A stretch of DNA of 64,000 nt from Candidatus Gastranaerophilales bacterium (GCA_944324135.1 CALUVE010000008.1:1-64000), one strand, 5' to 3'. Positions 16,500 to 25,822 are shown, counted from the first letter of the stretch. Notes: generated from the letters alone by a model not told the origin. A program made the numbers and translations.

Positions 16500-17441
16500 A
16501 TGCTAAAAAATCTGCTGGAAGAAAAAAGATGCTTTAAGTTAATTTGCGGTGCCGGAAACGAAAATGAGTCCGAAGTTGAAAAACTGGTGGCTTTGTACGC
16601 ATCTGCCGGATGCAGATTTTTTGACCTGTCAGCGAAAGAAAACATTGTTGATTGTGCAATGCGCGGTCTTGCCTACGCAGGTGTTGAGGATGCTGAACTA
16701 TGTGTTAGTGTCGGGATAAAAGGTGACCCGCACGTAAGCAAAGCCGTAATTGATTGTGAAAAATGTATTCAATGCGGACATTGTGAATCAGTCTGCCCGC
16801 AGGGTGCCATAAAATATGCCAAGGTTAAAAAGATTAAATGTATAGGCTGCGGCAAATGTGCAAAAGTGTGCCCTAAAGACGCCATAAGTTATGTCTCGGA
16901 GAATAAGGATTTATCAGAAGTTATCCCGCCGCTTGTCAAAAAAGGGATAAGCTGCGTTGAGTTTCACGTAATCGGGGAGGACGATACTGAAATCGAAGAA
17001 AAATGGAAATACCTGAACGAAAATTTTGACGGGATGTTAAGTATTTCTATAAACAGAATGAAATTGAGCGGGGCTGAGATGGTCGCCCGTGTAAAAAAAA
17101 TGACAGAAATGAGAGCGCCATATAGTATGATTATACAGGCTGACGGTTTTCCGATGAGCGGCGGCAAGGATGATTACAAATCCACATTGCAGGCCGTTGC
17201 GACAGCAGAGTTAATCCAGAATGAAAAATTGCCTGTCTATGTTTTGTTGTCCGGAGGGACGAATTCAAAGTCCAGAGAGCTTGCCAAGCTTTGCGGAATA
17301 GAGATAAACGGGGTTGCCGTCGGGTCTTATGCACGCAATATTGTGAGAAAATATATAGAACGTGACGACTTTCTGACAAATCCTGTAATCTTTGGCGAAG
17401 CTCGTGATATTGCAAAGAGTTTGATTGATTTGTGCAATTAG
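16500..17441 (+). CDS. LdpA-like iron-sulfur protein
   Basis: Residues ~1-75 form a TIM-like N-terminal part (KLICGAG, GCRFFDLSA). Residues ~85-135 hold two 4Fe-4S motifs (CEKCIQCGHCESVCP and CIGCGKCAKVCP). The rest matches the C-terminal domain of cyanobacterial LdpA: QADGFPMSGG, LLSGGTNSKS, NGVAVGSYAR. In Synechococcus, LdpA is a redox-sensitive iron-sulfur protein that passes light/redox information to the circadian clock. Here there are no kai or photosynthesis genes in view, so a more general redox role is likely. It sits 4 bp after the serine hydrolase gene with no ribosome-binding site of its own, so translation is probably coupled. Confidence 0.85.
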   Translation: MLKNLLEEKRCFKLICGAGNENESEVEKLVALYASAGCRFFDLSAKENIVDCAMRGLAYAGVEDAELCVSVGIKGDPHVSKAVIDCEKCIQCGHCESVCPQGAIKYAKVKKIKCIGCGKCAKVCPKDAISYVSENKDLSEVIPPLVKKGISCVEFHVIGEDDTEIEEKWKYLNENFDGMLSISINRMKLSGAEMVARVKKMTEMRAPYSMIIQADGFPMSGGKDDYKSTLQAVATAELIQNEKLPVYVLLSGGTNSKSRELAKLCGIEINGVAVGSYARNIVRKYIERDDFLTNPVIFGEARDIAKSLIDLCN

Positions 17442-17497
17442 GGCAGGATGCCAACTCAAGAAGTTTATTTCTGGGCTGAAAGCACAAACGCCTTTAC

Positions 17498-19444
17498 TTA
17501 TCTAAATAGTTTCTTTTTTAGTTGTATAACAGAGTTTAAAAGGAACGGACAATATTTTCTTAAGTATATCTTTAATGTGTATAAAAGGAACGGATATTGT
17601 TCTAAATTAGCCGCAAAAAATCGAAAATCCTCTCGTATGTATTTGGTAAAATTTTTATTTATTGAAAATTCACGGAAACTTTTATAATACCGTGCGGCTT
17701 TGAATAAATTTTTGATTAACAAAATATTATATGTTTCAATACAAGAACTGCACATACGTCTCATAACAGTTTTGTAAATTTCTTCATTGTAGTCTTTTAG
17801 AATGTTTTCAACCATCTCATACCAGCTGAAATATCTGTCAAAAAATTTATCCCTATTATCAATTAACGAATTTGTTCTTTTGGTTCTGTAATAATATAGA
17901 GGCTGCTGTGTTACGTATAAGCGTTCTGCCTTTAATAAGCATTCCACATAAAACGGTGTGTCTTCATGTATTGGGACATTAGTGAAAATAATATTATTTT
18001 CCTGAAGAAATTTTCTGCTGTAGAGAACTTTCCACACCGCTTCCGCATTATCAATAAATTCTGTATTTGTAATAGGGCGGAAGCATCCGTTTATATTTTC
18101 AATTCCCTTATAAACAAACTCAGGCTCATAACATTTTGTCTTTTCATTATAAGACTGGAAAGAAAAATTAATCATCTGCGGACGATACTTATCAATAATC
18201 TCTTTCAATTTTTCGTATGCATCCAATTTTACCCAGTCATCAGAGTCGACAAAATGGATATACTCTCCGCGTGCAATGTTCAGTCCTACATTTCTGGTTA
18301 ATCCAAGCCCTAGATTTTTCTGGTTATACAGAACTTTTATACGTGCATCTTTTGATGCATATTCTTTTAGTATTTCTACGGAGTTGTCTTCAGACGCGTC
18401 ATCAATACAAATTATTTCAATATTAGAATAAGTCTGGTTGACAACGCTATCCAGACACTGTGCCAGATATTTTTCCACGTTATATACAGGTATAATTACA
18501 CTTACTAAAGGGTTGTCCTGATAGTTATGGCTATTTGCTGAAATGTTTGAAATTATTCTGTCTGTGGAGGTGTCTTTTTTGAAATGCTTTTTAATCACGC
18601 GTTTCAGGCAGTATTCAAATGCGCTTGAGGCGTTTTTGAATATGGTTCTGGAGAAAAAGGCATTTTTAAATAATCTTTTGGTATACGTAAGCTTAATCCC
18701 GACCGGTATGTATGGCATCAGCTTTAGCAGCACCGGAAAAATAATATATTGTATATTATCAATATACAAATCAGGATGCAGTTTCATTATTTTTTTGAAA
18801 TTTTCAAAGAAATTTTTATTAGCAATGGTGTTTCTGGACTCTCCGTGCATTCTGTAACATACCAGCGCCTCCGGAATTTTGCGGCCCTTTACTCCGATTT
18901 CGGATAACGAAACCCAGAATTCCCAATCTTCATATCCTGCATTCATTTCGGCTTTGTATCCGCCGACTTTTTCCCAATCTTTTTTACGGAAGAGAGAAGT
19001 GTTTATACAGATATTGTTGTACAACAACTCAATATTGTTCCAAACAGTAGTGTAGGCAATGTTGTTTTCTTCTCCGATAAGTTGAAAATCAGAATAAACA
19101 ATACCGATATCAGAATGTGCATCAAGAATTTCAACAGCTTTTCTTATAAAATCAGGTGCTATAGTATCATCAGCATCAAGCGGAAGAATATATTCTCCTG
19201 CTGCCTCTTTTATTCCGTTATTTCTCGCTGCGACAACCCCTTGATTTGACTGTCTGATTATACGGGTTTTCGGGCGGGAAAAACTTTCCAGAACAGACAA
19301 AGTTTCGGCATCATTTGAACCGTCATCAACTACTATTATCTCAATATTTTCATAATCTGATGCCAGAACCGAATCAACTGACTCAGAAAGATACTGTCCG
19401 TAATTATAGCACGGAATAACTACCGAAACTTTTGTTTGTGTCAT
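17498..19444 (-). CDS. Tandem glycosyltransferase, two GT2 domains
   Basis: Two family-2 (GT-A fold) glycosyltransferase domains in one 648-aa chain. Domain 1 (~1-220) has VSVVIPCYNYGQYLSES, VDDGSND and the metal-binding LDADD. Domain 2 (~310-540) has VSVIIPVYNVEKYLAQC, IDDASEDNS and VDSDD. The ~90-residue linker holds the basic stretch KKHFKKDTS. There are no membrane segments, so it likely adds two sugars in the cytosol to a lipid-linked surface glycan; the substrates are unknown. The ATG directly follows the speE stop codon (0 bp), with AAGGA inside speE, so it is co-expressed with speE despite no evident link in function. Confidence 0.9.
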   Translation of the reverse strand: MTQTKVSVVIPCYNYGQYLSESVDSVLASDYENIEIIVVDDGSNDAETLSVLESFSRPKTRIIRQSNQGVVAARNNGIKEAAGEYILPLDADDTIAPDFIRKAVEILDAHSDIGIVYSDFQLIGEENNIAYTTVWNNIELLYNNICINTSLFRKKDWEKVGGYKAEMNAGYEDWEFWVSLSEIGVKGRKIPEALVCYRMHGESRNTIANKNFFENFKKIMKLHPDLYIDNIQYIIFPVLLKLMPYIPVGIKLTYTKRLFKNAFFSRTIFKNASSAFEYCLKRVIKKHFKKDTSTDRIISNISANSHNYQDNPLVSVIIPVYNVEKYLAQCLDSVVNQTYSNIEIICIDDASEDNSVEILKEYASKDARIKVLYNQKNLGLGLTRNVGLNIARGEYIHFVDSDDWVKLDAYEKLKEIIDKYRPQMINFSFQSYNEKTKCYEPEFVYKGIENINGCFRPITNTEFIDNAEAVWKVLYSRKFLQENNIIFTNVPIHEDTPFYVECLLKAERLYVTQQPLYYYRTKRTNSLIDNRDKFFDRYFSWYEMVENILKDYNEEIYKTVMRRMCSSCIETYNILLIKNLFKAARYYKSFREFSINKNFTKYIREDFRFFAANLEQYPFLLYTLKIYLRKYCPFLLNSVIQLKKKLFR

Positions 19445-20296
19445 TTATAACAATTCCTTTAAATAGTTAGGAAGAGCAAATCTTGCATTATGGTACTCTT
19501 TATTATAAATTTTGCAGGATTTTGTAATATCTTCATAACGGTCATCCGCAAAGTATGACAAAGGCTCAACAGTCTCAGAACAAAATGCCCATGCCCAGTA
19601 TCCGCCGGGGTATGTCGGGATGTTTGAAGTGAATGTTGAGCATACAGGGAATACTTTTTTCAAAAGATTATACATCTTTTTGATTTCTTCTCTGTTAACA
19701 AACGGAGATTCTGACTGAGCGCAGACAATGCCGTCTTTTTTCAGTGAATTTTTAACGTTTGTATAAAATTCCTCTGTAAATAATCCCTCGCCAGGTCCCA
19801 TAGGGTCTGTGGAATCAATCAGAACGATATCAAATTCATTCTTTTTATCTTTGATGTATTCAATGGCGTCTTGAACGAGGATTTCTACTTTCGGGTTGTC
19901 GAGTTCACAGGAAATTGTCGGGAGGAATTTTTTGCAGGCGTCAATAACCATGCCGTCAATTTCGCAAAGAACAACACGTTTCACTGTTTTATGCTTAAGA
20001 ACTTCTCTCACAGTGCCGCCGTCTCCGCCGCCAATGACAAGAACGGATTCAGGATTTTTGTGGTGCATCATCGGGATATGGGCAATCATTTCGTGGTAAT
20101 GGAATTCATCACCCTCTGTTGTCATCATCAAGTCATCAAGTGTTAAAACTCGTCCGAGCATACTATCTGTTTCAAAAACTTCAACTTTTTGAAAAGGCGA
20201 CTGTTCAGAAAACAGAACTTTGCCTGACTTGATTGCTATCCCAAATCCGCCCGGTGTAATTTCTTTGTAAAATCCGTCTTTTATTCCGTTTGTCAT
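19445..20296 (-). CDS. speE: Spermidine synthase
   Basis: Transfers an aminopropyl group from decarboxylated S-adenosylmethionine to putrescine. Full length at 283 aa. Seen: the substrate-gate segment near TEGDEFHYHEM, the nucleotide motif VIGGGDGGTVREVLKH, LCEIDG, and the catalytic DSTDPMGPGEGLF with Asp in place. AAAGGGA stands 9 nt before the ATG. The genes that would make its substrates (speA/speB, speD) are not in the window. Its closest relatives could prefer agmatine or another polyamine acceptor; the sequence alone does not decide. Confidence 0.92.
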   Translation of the reverse strand: MTNGIKDGFYKEITPGGFGIAIKSGKVLFSEQSPFQKVEVFETDSMLGRVLTLDDLMMTTEGDEFHYHEMIAHIPMMHHKNPESVLVIGGGDGGTVREVLKHKTVKRVVLCEIDGMVIDACKKFLPTISCELDNPKVEILVQDAIEYIKDKKNEFDIVLIDSTDPMGPGEGLFTEEFYTNVKNSLKKDGIVCAQSESPFVNREEIKKMYNLLKKVFPVCSTFTSNIPTYPGGYWAWAFCSETVEPLSYFADDRYEDITKSCKIYNKEYHNARFALPNYLKELL

Positions 20297-20311
20297 TATT
20301 TAATTCCCTTT

Positions 20312-20623
20312 CTATTTACCAAGAATATGTATGTGCAGGTGAAAAACTTCCTGTCCGGCTTCTTTGCCTGTATTAATCTGTATTCTGTAGGATTTCAAAC
20401 CTATTTTTTTAGTTGTTTCCTTTACAGCCATAAGTAATTCACCCATAAGATTTTTATCTTCAAGCTCGTTCAAAGATTCTACGTGCACTCTCGGCACCAC
20501 AAGAAGATGAACCGGCGCTTTCGGGTTGATATCTTTAAACACAACACAGTGTTCGTTTTCATATACAAATTCTGTGCCGAAATCACCGTTTATAATTTTA
20601 CAAAAAATACAATCATTGCTCAT
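20312..20623 (-). CDS. HIT-family nucleotide hydrolase/transferase
   Basis: A histidine-triad protein (HinT/PKCI branch) of 103 aa that hydrolyses nucleoside phosphoramidates or adenylates. CIFCKIINGD at the start carries the CxxC typical of bacterial HinT; VHLLVVPRVHVE and the triad HLHIHILGK close the protein. I chose ATG 20623, five codons inside the longest reading, because GAGGG lies upstream of it and the family starts at this point. It precedes speE by 15 bp. Confidence 0.9.
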   Translation of the reverse strand: MSNDCIFCKIINGDFGTEFVYENEHCVVFKDINPKAPVHLLVVPRVHVESLNELEDKNLMGELLMAVKETTKKIGLKSYRIQINTGKEAGQEVFHLHIHILGK

Positions 20624-20746
20624 AAATACAGCCCTCATTTTTTACTTAATTTTATAATAGATAAATAAAAAGTGCAAACTAATATTTATGAATGAAAAAG
20701 CTGCTTTGCTGCCTGCGGGAATATTACTGAAGCAGAGATTATTTTG

Positions 20747-21613
20747 TCATCTGTTCAGTACAAGCTCAAAGGCCAGATTTTCTATAACCGTCTGAATATT
20801 CATATTAAGCAGCAATTCTTTTTTGGCTTTTTCAGCAGCTTGAAAATCATGGAATAATTTTGCGTCTGCTCCGTTTGATTTTAACATTGCGCCGATATAG
20901 TTCTGTATTTGTGTCAGCACTGTAACAGGTTCGTTTTCTTTTACAAGTTCGCATAATCTGTCGTTCAAGTCCAGCACCTGTGAGCGCTCAAGTTGTAAAT
21001 ATCCGTCCAGTGCTGTTTTTACCAGTTCAAAAGAATCTTCTTCCTCCTGCGCAATGGCAGGTACAAAAAACGCCTGAGCACGGGAAACTACTGTTGTTAT
21101 TAAATCACTCTTATCTTTTGTCAGGAAGAAAAAAGTTGTACCGGCAGACGGTTCTTCAAAAGTTTTTAATAGTGCGTTTGCTGCATCTTCTTGAAAATTC
21201 AGTCCGTTTAATCCTTGAATATGCCCCTCGTCATCTTTGTCGCAAAAGATGTAAACCCTGTGATATTCAGAGGTTATTAATAAATCATTCTTGATTTTTC
21301 TGGCCTGTGCAATGGATATAACAGTTTTGGAGGTGTCATCAGAGGGTTTGTTGTCTACTCTGGAAATTGTCATAACAGCAGGATGGTTGTTCTCTCTAAT
21401 CCAGCGGCAGTTCAAACAGTCGCATTCAGGGGTATGGTTCCCTTTACAGTTGAGCATTCTGGCAATTTCAAGCGCCATAGAATACTGAGCATCAACATCA
21501 GAGCCGTAGAATAATATGCAGTGCGCTATATTTTTATCAGGGTTGTTTATCCCGCCCTCAAAATATTTTGTCAGGAAAGGATAACGCTCTCTTATGTTAC
21601 TTGAGTATTGCAT
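20747..21613 (-). CDS. holB: DNA polymerase III delta-prime subunit-like
   Basis: Clamp-loader subunit of the replicative polymerase. Seen: CILFYGSD at the P-loop position (degenerate, as in delta-prime), a zinc module with Cys spaced as C..CDCLNC (residues ~65-80), and the sensor region NALLKTFEEPSAGTTFFFLT with VVSRAQ. I chose ATG 21613 (288 aa) because AAGAGGTGG stands just before it; the longer reading from 21694 lies in holA. It overlaps holA by 17 bp, an unusual holA-holB adjacency that supports both calls. Confidence 0.88.
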   Translation of the reverse strand: MQYSSNIRERYPFLTKYFEGGINNPDKNIAHCILFYGSDVDAQYSMALEIARMLNCKGNHTPECDCLNCRWIRENNHPAVMTISRVDNKPSDDTSKTVISIAQARKIKNDLLITSEYHRVYIFCDKDDEGHIQGLNGLNFQEDAANALLKTFEEPSAGTTFFFLTKDKSDLITTVVSRAQAFFVPAIAQEEEDSFELVKTALDGYLQLERSQVLDLNDRLCELVKENEPVTVLTQIQNYIGAMLKSNGADAKLFHDFQAAEKAKKELLLNMNIQTVIENLAFELVLNR

Positions 21614-22553
21614 TTTCCACCTCTTCTTCCACATCAAGAGCCTGTCCTGATTTAATTCTGTATTCAGCCTCCGTGAGATTTTGTTTGAGAGCAACCAAAT
21701 CTTTCAGGTTAGTTTTTTTAAGTTTTTGGAGTGTTTTCTGGACTACAAATTCGTGCTGCCCTGTCAGTCTGGAAAGTTCATAGTTTGTAAGTTCGCCGGA
21801 TTTGGCTTTGAGAATTATCCAGCGTCTAAGCATTGTCTGGAGAGTTGCCAGAATTTCCAGCGGGTGCTTTTTGTCAAGCAGTTTGTGAAATTCAAGCAGC
21901 GCCCTGTCTTTTTCATTCTGCATTAGCAAATCTGAAAACGCAAACAAATCTTCATTTGATATACAGATTTCTTTAACCATGTCAGCCGTAATATTTTCAG
22001 ACGGATAAGCAAGCAGTTTGAGTTTGTCAAGCTCGGTATCCAGCTGGCGGAGATTGTTTCCGACCTGTATCACAAGATTTGTTACCGCATCTGATGAGGG
22101 TTTAATTCCTTTTGATTTAGCCTGTTTTTTTACCCATTCTTCAATTTCTGCTGTTTTGTAAGTCGGGATTGTCGGGAATTCTCTTGCGTTGAATTTGGAA
22201 AGCAGTTTGAAAAACTTTTTCCTGCTGTCCAATTTTTTGCCCTCATTCCTCGGCAGTATTGCAAGAAATACTATATCAAGATTGTCGCTGTTATTTTCAA
22301 GGGCTGATGTGATTTCTTTAATCTCTTTGTCGTCAAAGGTTTTGGAAAAATAGTCAAGGCAGTTTATTACAATAAGCATTTTGCCGAACATCATCGGCTG
22401 CGTGCGTAAAATTGCTGTCAGGTCGGCAAATTTCGGGTTGTCATAAGTTTTGAAACTCATTTCAAGAAAATTTTTATCAAGCCCTTTTTTTAGCTTGTCG
22501 AGTTCTTTTTCAATATTAAAATCTTCTTCGCCGTAAAAAAAATAAATTGCCAT
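21597..22553 (-). CDS. holA: DNA polymerase III delta subunit
   Basis: Clamp-loader wrench subunit that opens the sliding clamp. 318 aa. The N-terminus IYFFYGEEDFNIEKELDKL, the DDKEIKEI/RNEGKKLDSRKKF region and the C-terminal collar helices fit the HolA family, which is poorly conserved in sequence. There is no Shine-Dalgarno: instead TATAAT (22560-22565) lies 6 nt before the ATG, so the mRNA may begin at the start codon. holB overlaps the 3' end by 17 bp. Confidence 0.88.
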   Translation of the reverse strand: MAIYFFYGEEDFNIEKELDKLKKGLDKNFLEMSFKTYDNPKFADLTAILRTQPMMFGKMLIVINCLDYFSKTFDDKEIKEITSALENNSDNLDIVFLAILPRNEGKKLDSRKKFFKLLSKFNAREFPTIPTYKTAEIEEWVKKQAKSKGIKPSSDAVTNLVIQVGNNLRQLDTELDKLKLLAYPSENITADMVKEICISNEDLFAFSDLLMQNEKDRALLEFHKLLDKKHPLEILATLQTMLRRWIILKAKSGELTNYELSRLTGQHEFVVQKTLQKLKKTNLKDLVALKQNLTEAEYRIKSGQALDVEEEVENAILK

Positions 22554-22559
22554 AGCTGA

Positions 22560-22589
22560 ATTATACTATAAAATCACATCCGGTTGGAA
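22560..22589 (-). promoter_or_regulatory. Likely leaderless promoter of holA
   Basis: On the minus strand a perfect TATAAT (22565-22560) stands 6 nt upstream of the holA ATG. A weak -35, TTCCAA, lies 18 nt further (22589-22584). Confidence 0.5.
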
Positions 22590-22593
22590 CAGG

Positions 22594-23583
22594 CTACTTT
22601 TTAGGCAGCAGATATGACTGCGGATAGTTGTAATCCTCCTTAAACCCTAAATGTCTGTACATTTTAAGCGCCTGGAAGTTATTCGTTTCAGTGTTTGTGT
22701 TTACTTCAGTTATAGGTTTTTCACCTGCATCAACCCATCTCAAAAGCTGTTCAACAGAGCGTTTTAACATATATTTAGAAAGACCCTTGCCCTGGTGTTC
22801 TTTTTTGATTGCAACTATCGGAATGTTTGCAATAGTGCCGCCTGTGAGGTTCATAAAGCAAAATCCTACAGGGATATCATTGCATAAAAGTACACTGGTT
22901 GCCTCTGGCAGAAATTCCGCATAGAGATTTTTTACTATTTTGGTGATGATGTCGAAAGTTCCGTCAAGGCTCAAAAATCTCGGGTCAAACAGTGCATCTG
23001 CACTTGTTTCAAACGCTTCCTGTACAATTTCTACCGCATCATCAAAATAACTGTCATTCCACGGTACAACTTTGTAACAGTCCTCCATACCGGTGAGGTG
23101 CGTCAGTTTTAGAATTTCACGAGAGTTTGTGCCTGTCATCATAAATCTCAACACTGCAATCCCGACAAATTTAAATCCGTAGCGTGCAAGTTCTCCTATG
23201 AGACTTCTTTGGGCGCCGAGCATCGGGTAGCATACAACTTTTTCTTTACGTTCTTCTTTTGTAAGCATCAAGAATTTTTCAGTGAGCAGTTTGCTGCGTT
23301 GAATCATATTTTCCATATTAAGGCAGTGGATAATGTTAAGTTCAATCGCTTCTGATATTGCTGTTGTGTAAATTAAGAACGCTGTAGGCTTGTTATTTTC
23401 AAGCAGGACTAGACAGGTTATGAGTTCTTTTCTGACAGATTCTAAAAATTCGCCGTAAGTCAGCGGGCTTAATTCAAACTTATACTCATCAACCGCTCTT
23501 GTTCTGAAATCGTTGTAAACTTCAGCAAAGCTTTCGTATTCATCCTCTGTCAGGAATTTAACTTCAAAAGTTGTTTCTGTCAT
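22594..23583 (-). CDS. GNAT-family N-acetyltransferase
   Basis: 329 aa, about twice the size of a single GNAT domain. The C-terminal half has the acetyl-CoA loop (IKKEHQGKGLSKYMLKRSVE) and the closing motif NTETNNFQALKMYRHLGFKE. The N-terminal half (~1-150) looks like a degenerate second GNAT fold without the acetyl-CoA loop. The substrate is unknown. AAAGGA precedes the ATG. It is 24 bp downstream of ribBA and may share its transcript. Confidence 0.82.
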   Translation of the reverse strand: MTETTFEVKFLTEDEYESFAEVYNDFRTRAVDEYKFELSPLTYGEFLESVRKELITCLVLLENNKPTAFLIYTTAISEAIELNIIHCLNMENMIQRSKLLTEKFLMLTKEERKEKVVCYPMLGAQRSLIGELARYGFKFVGIAVLRFMMTGTNSREILKLTHLTGMEDCYKVVPWNDSYFDDAVEIVQEAFETSADALFDPRFLSLDGTFDIITKIVKNLYAEFLPEATSVLLCNDIPVGFCFMNLTGGTIANIPIVAIKKEHQGKGLSKYMLKRSVEQLLRWVDAGEKPITEVNTNTETNNFQALKMYRHLGFKEDYNYPQSYLLPKK

Positions 23584-23607
23584 AAATAATCCTTTGTTAT
23601 TTTTATG

Positions 23608-24816
23608 TTACAGCATATGATGCATTTTGTCACGTTTTGTATTCATATATTTTTCATTATATATATTTATCTCAGGAGTTAATTTTATAATATCGTGGAC
23701 GGTTAATCCATAGCCCTTTAGACCGATAATTTTTTTAGGGTTGTTAGTTATAAGGTTAAAATTGTTGAACCCTAAATCCCGGATAATTTGTGCTCCTGCA
23801 CCATAATCTCTCAAATCCGGTTTAAAACCGAGGGAGATGTTTGCTTCTACAGTATCCTGCCCGCACTCTTGCAGGTGGTATGCTTTAATCTTATTAACAA
23901 TACCGATTCCGCGGCCTTCGTGTCCTCTCATATAAACAAGAGCGCCTTTGCCGTAATCGTTAATCATTTTCAAAGCCGTGTGCAGTTGTGAATTGCAGTC
24001 GCATTTAAGGCTGTGAAAAATATCGCCAGTGAGACATTCGCTGTGAACACGAATCATAGGAATTTTATCACTGCCGTCATCTTTTACGAGGGCAACATGT
24101 TCCTGCCCTGTAATTTGATTTCTGTAACCATAAATTATAAATTCACCGAATTTAGTCGGAAGATGAGCCTCAGCCTCGCGTGTTACAAGTTTTTCCGACC
24201 TTAGGCGGTATGCGATTAAATCTGATACGGTTATGAATTTTATACCGTGCTTGTCAGCAAATTTTTTCAAATCATCACGGCGTGCCATATGTCCGTCCTC
24301 TGCCATAATTTCGCACATAACTCCGGCAGGTGTGTGCCCGCAGAGTTTAGCGAGGTCAACAACAGCTTCGGTGTGTCCCGTTCTTTGCAGAACTCCGCCC
24401 TTGCGTGCGACACACGGGAACATATGCCCCGGACGCCGTAAATCAGACGGAACTGCATCTGGTGCAAGTGCTACTTCAACGGTTTTGGCTCTGTCGTATG
24501 CGGAGATGCCGGTTGTAACTCCATATTTTTCTGCGGCATCAATACTTATTGTAAAGGCTGTTTTCATCCCTTCAGTGTTTTGTTCAACCATTTGCGGGAG
24601 GTCAAGTTTTTCTGCTATTTCGTGTGAGATTGCAAGACAAACAAGCCCCTGGGCTTCCCTCGTCATAAAGTGGATGATTTCCGGAGTGACCATTTGTCCT
24701 GAACAGATAAGGTCGCCCTCATTTTCTCTGTCCTCATCGTCTGCTACGATAATCATTTTTCCCTGTTTAAAATCTTCTATCGCGTCTTCAATTGTATCGA
24801 ATTTGAAATCTTCCAT
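23608..24816 (-). CDS. ribBA: Bifunctional riboflavin enzyme: DHBP synthase / GTP cyclohydrolase II
   Basis: Supplies both precursors of riboflavin. Residues ~1-200 are RibB: DDEDRENEGDL (metal and substrate acids), TREAQGLVC and GHTEAVVDLA. Residues ~205-402 are RibA: VRVHSECLTGDIFHSLKCDC with the zinc cysteines, MRGHEGRGIG and the C-terminal NNPKKI. All key residues are visible. It follows ribE by a single base, so the two are coupled. ribD and ribH are not in the window. No FMN riboswitch precedes the pair. Confidence 0.95.
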   Translation of the reverse strand: MEDFKFDTIEDAIEDFKQGKMIIVADDEDRENEGDLICSGQMVTPEIIHFMTREAQGLVCLAISHEIAEKLDLPQMVEQNTEGMKTAFTISIDAAEKYGVTTGISAYDRAKTVEVALAPDAVPSDLRRPGHMFPCVARKGGVLQRTGHTEAVVDLAKLCGHTPAGVMCEIMAEDGHMARRDDLKKFADKHGIKFITVSDLIAYRLRSEKLVTREAEAHLPTKFGEFIIYGYRNQITGQEHVALVKDDGSDKIPMIRVHSECLTGDIFHSLKCDCNSQLHTALKMINDYGKGALVYMRGHEGRGIGIVNKIKAYHLQECGQDTVEANISLGFKPDLRDYGAGAQIIRDLGFNNFNLITNNPKKIIGLKGYGLTVHDIIKLTPEINIYNEKYMNTKRDKMHHML

Positions 24817-24817
24817 T

Positions 24818-25465
24818 TTACATAAACCCGTTTTCTTTCAAGAAAGTTTCATCTATTTTGCTTTCGGAATTATTATCTGATACTGACAATAATTTTTCAA
24901 CATATTTGCCTAAAATGTCAGTTTCAATGTTCACGGCAGAATTTAATCGGAGATATTTAAGGTTTGTGTTTTCAAAGGTATGCGGGATAACCGCAACGTG
25001 GAATATATTCTCCTGAATATCAGCAACCGTAAGGCTTATTCCGTTTATTGCAACAGAACCTTTTTTTACAATATAACGGCTTTCTCGTTCCGGAATTTTA
25101 AAATAAAGATTATAAAAGTTCTCCAGCTGCTCTTTTTGAATAAATTCTCCCGTGCAGTCCACGTGCCCCTGCACAATATGTCCTCCCATTCTGGAAGAGG
25201 GCGTGAGCGCGCGTTCAAGATTTACCCTGTCGCCTGTTTTCAGGGTATTGAAATTACTAACTTTCAAAGTCTCTTCACTTACATTTGCGGTGAAAGTGTC
25301 TCCGGTTAAATTAACCACAGTCTGACAGCATCCGTTAATTGCAATACTGTCTCCGATTTTTGTATTTTCAAGCACTGTGCTGCATTGGACAATAATATCA
25401 GCACCTGTTGATTTTTTTATAAAATTTTTTACAAACCCGAGTTCTTCAATAATCCCTGTAAACAT
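24818..25465 (-). CDS. ribE: Riboflavin synthase, alpha chain
   Basis: Makes riboflavin by dismutation of two 6,7-dimethyl-8-ribityllumazine molecules. The protein has the expected two-lobed repeat: MFTGIIEELG, INGCCQTVV and SEETL in the first lobe, GHIVQGHVDC, KGSVAINGISLTVAD and IPHTFENTNL in the second. 215 aa, normal length. No Shine-Dalgarno is visible; a -10-like TATGCT lies 11 nt before the ATG. First gene of ribE-ribBA, divergent from the small gene at 25571. Confidence 0.95.
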   Translation of the reverse strand: MFTGIIEELGFVKNFIKKSTGADIIVQCSTVLENTKIGDSIAINGCCQTVVNLTGDTFTANVSEETLKVSNFNTLKTGDRVNLERALTPSSRMGGHIVQGHVDCTGEFIQKEQLENFYNLYFKIPERESRYIVKKGSVAINGISLTVADIQENIFHVAVIPHTFENTNLKYLRLNSAVNIETDILGKYVEKLLSVSDNNSESKIDETFLKENGFM

Positions 25466-25570
25466 AATTTAAGTTTAGCATAAAAATTTTCAAGCCCTTT
25501 ACAATATTGCATATTTTTCATTTTTAATATAAAATTTTTTTACTGTTGTAAAATTAGTATTGGAGGAATT

Positions 25571-25822
25571 ATGGCTCAACAATTCACATCTCAAAACATC
25601 AAAAAAAGAACAGCTGTCCTTGTCTTTTTGAAAGGTTCAACAGCTCCTCTGGTTTTATATGTTGAAGCACCGCAGGACTTGTATAATGAAGTTATAAATC
25701 TTATGAAAAGTCCGACTGCCGTTATGATAGAAAAAGAGACTGCCGGTCCGTTGAAAAAAGTCTGCTTTATCTCTAATCAGGTCGCAGCTGTTGCTCTGCA
25801 GGAAGAACAGTATATTCAATAA
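25571..25822 (+). CDS. Small protein, 83 aa, unknown
   Basis: No characterised family recognised. The pattern (KKRTAVLVFLKGSTAPLVLY.., FISNQVAAVALQEEQ) suggests a small alpha/beta fold with a beta-sheet edge, similar in feel to small RNA- or protein-binding folds, but there is no catalytic motif. GGAGG precedes the ATG. It is followed after 20 bp by the YceD gene, so it may head the ribosome/fatty-acid cluster. Confidence 0.7.
   Translation: MAQQFTSQNIKKRTAVLVFLKGSTAPLVLYVEAPQDLYNEVINLMKSPTAVMIEKETAGPLKKVCFISNQVAAVALQEEQYIQ

Noticed and set aside
25466-25570. FMN riboswitch ahead of ribE
   Set aside because: The gap to the divergent gene is only 105 bp and none of the conserved RFN sequence is present.
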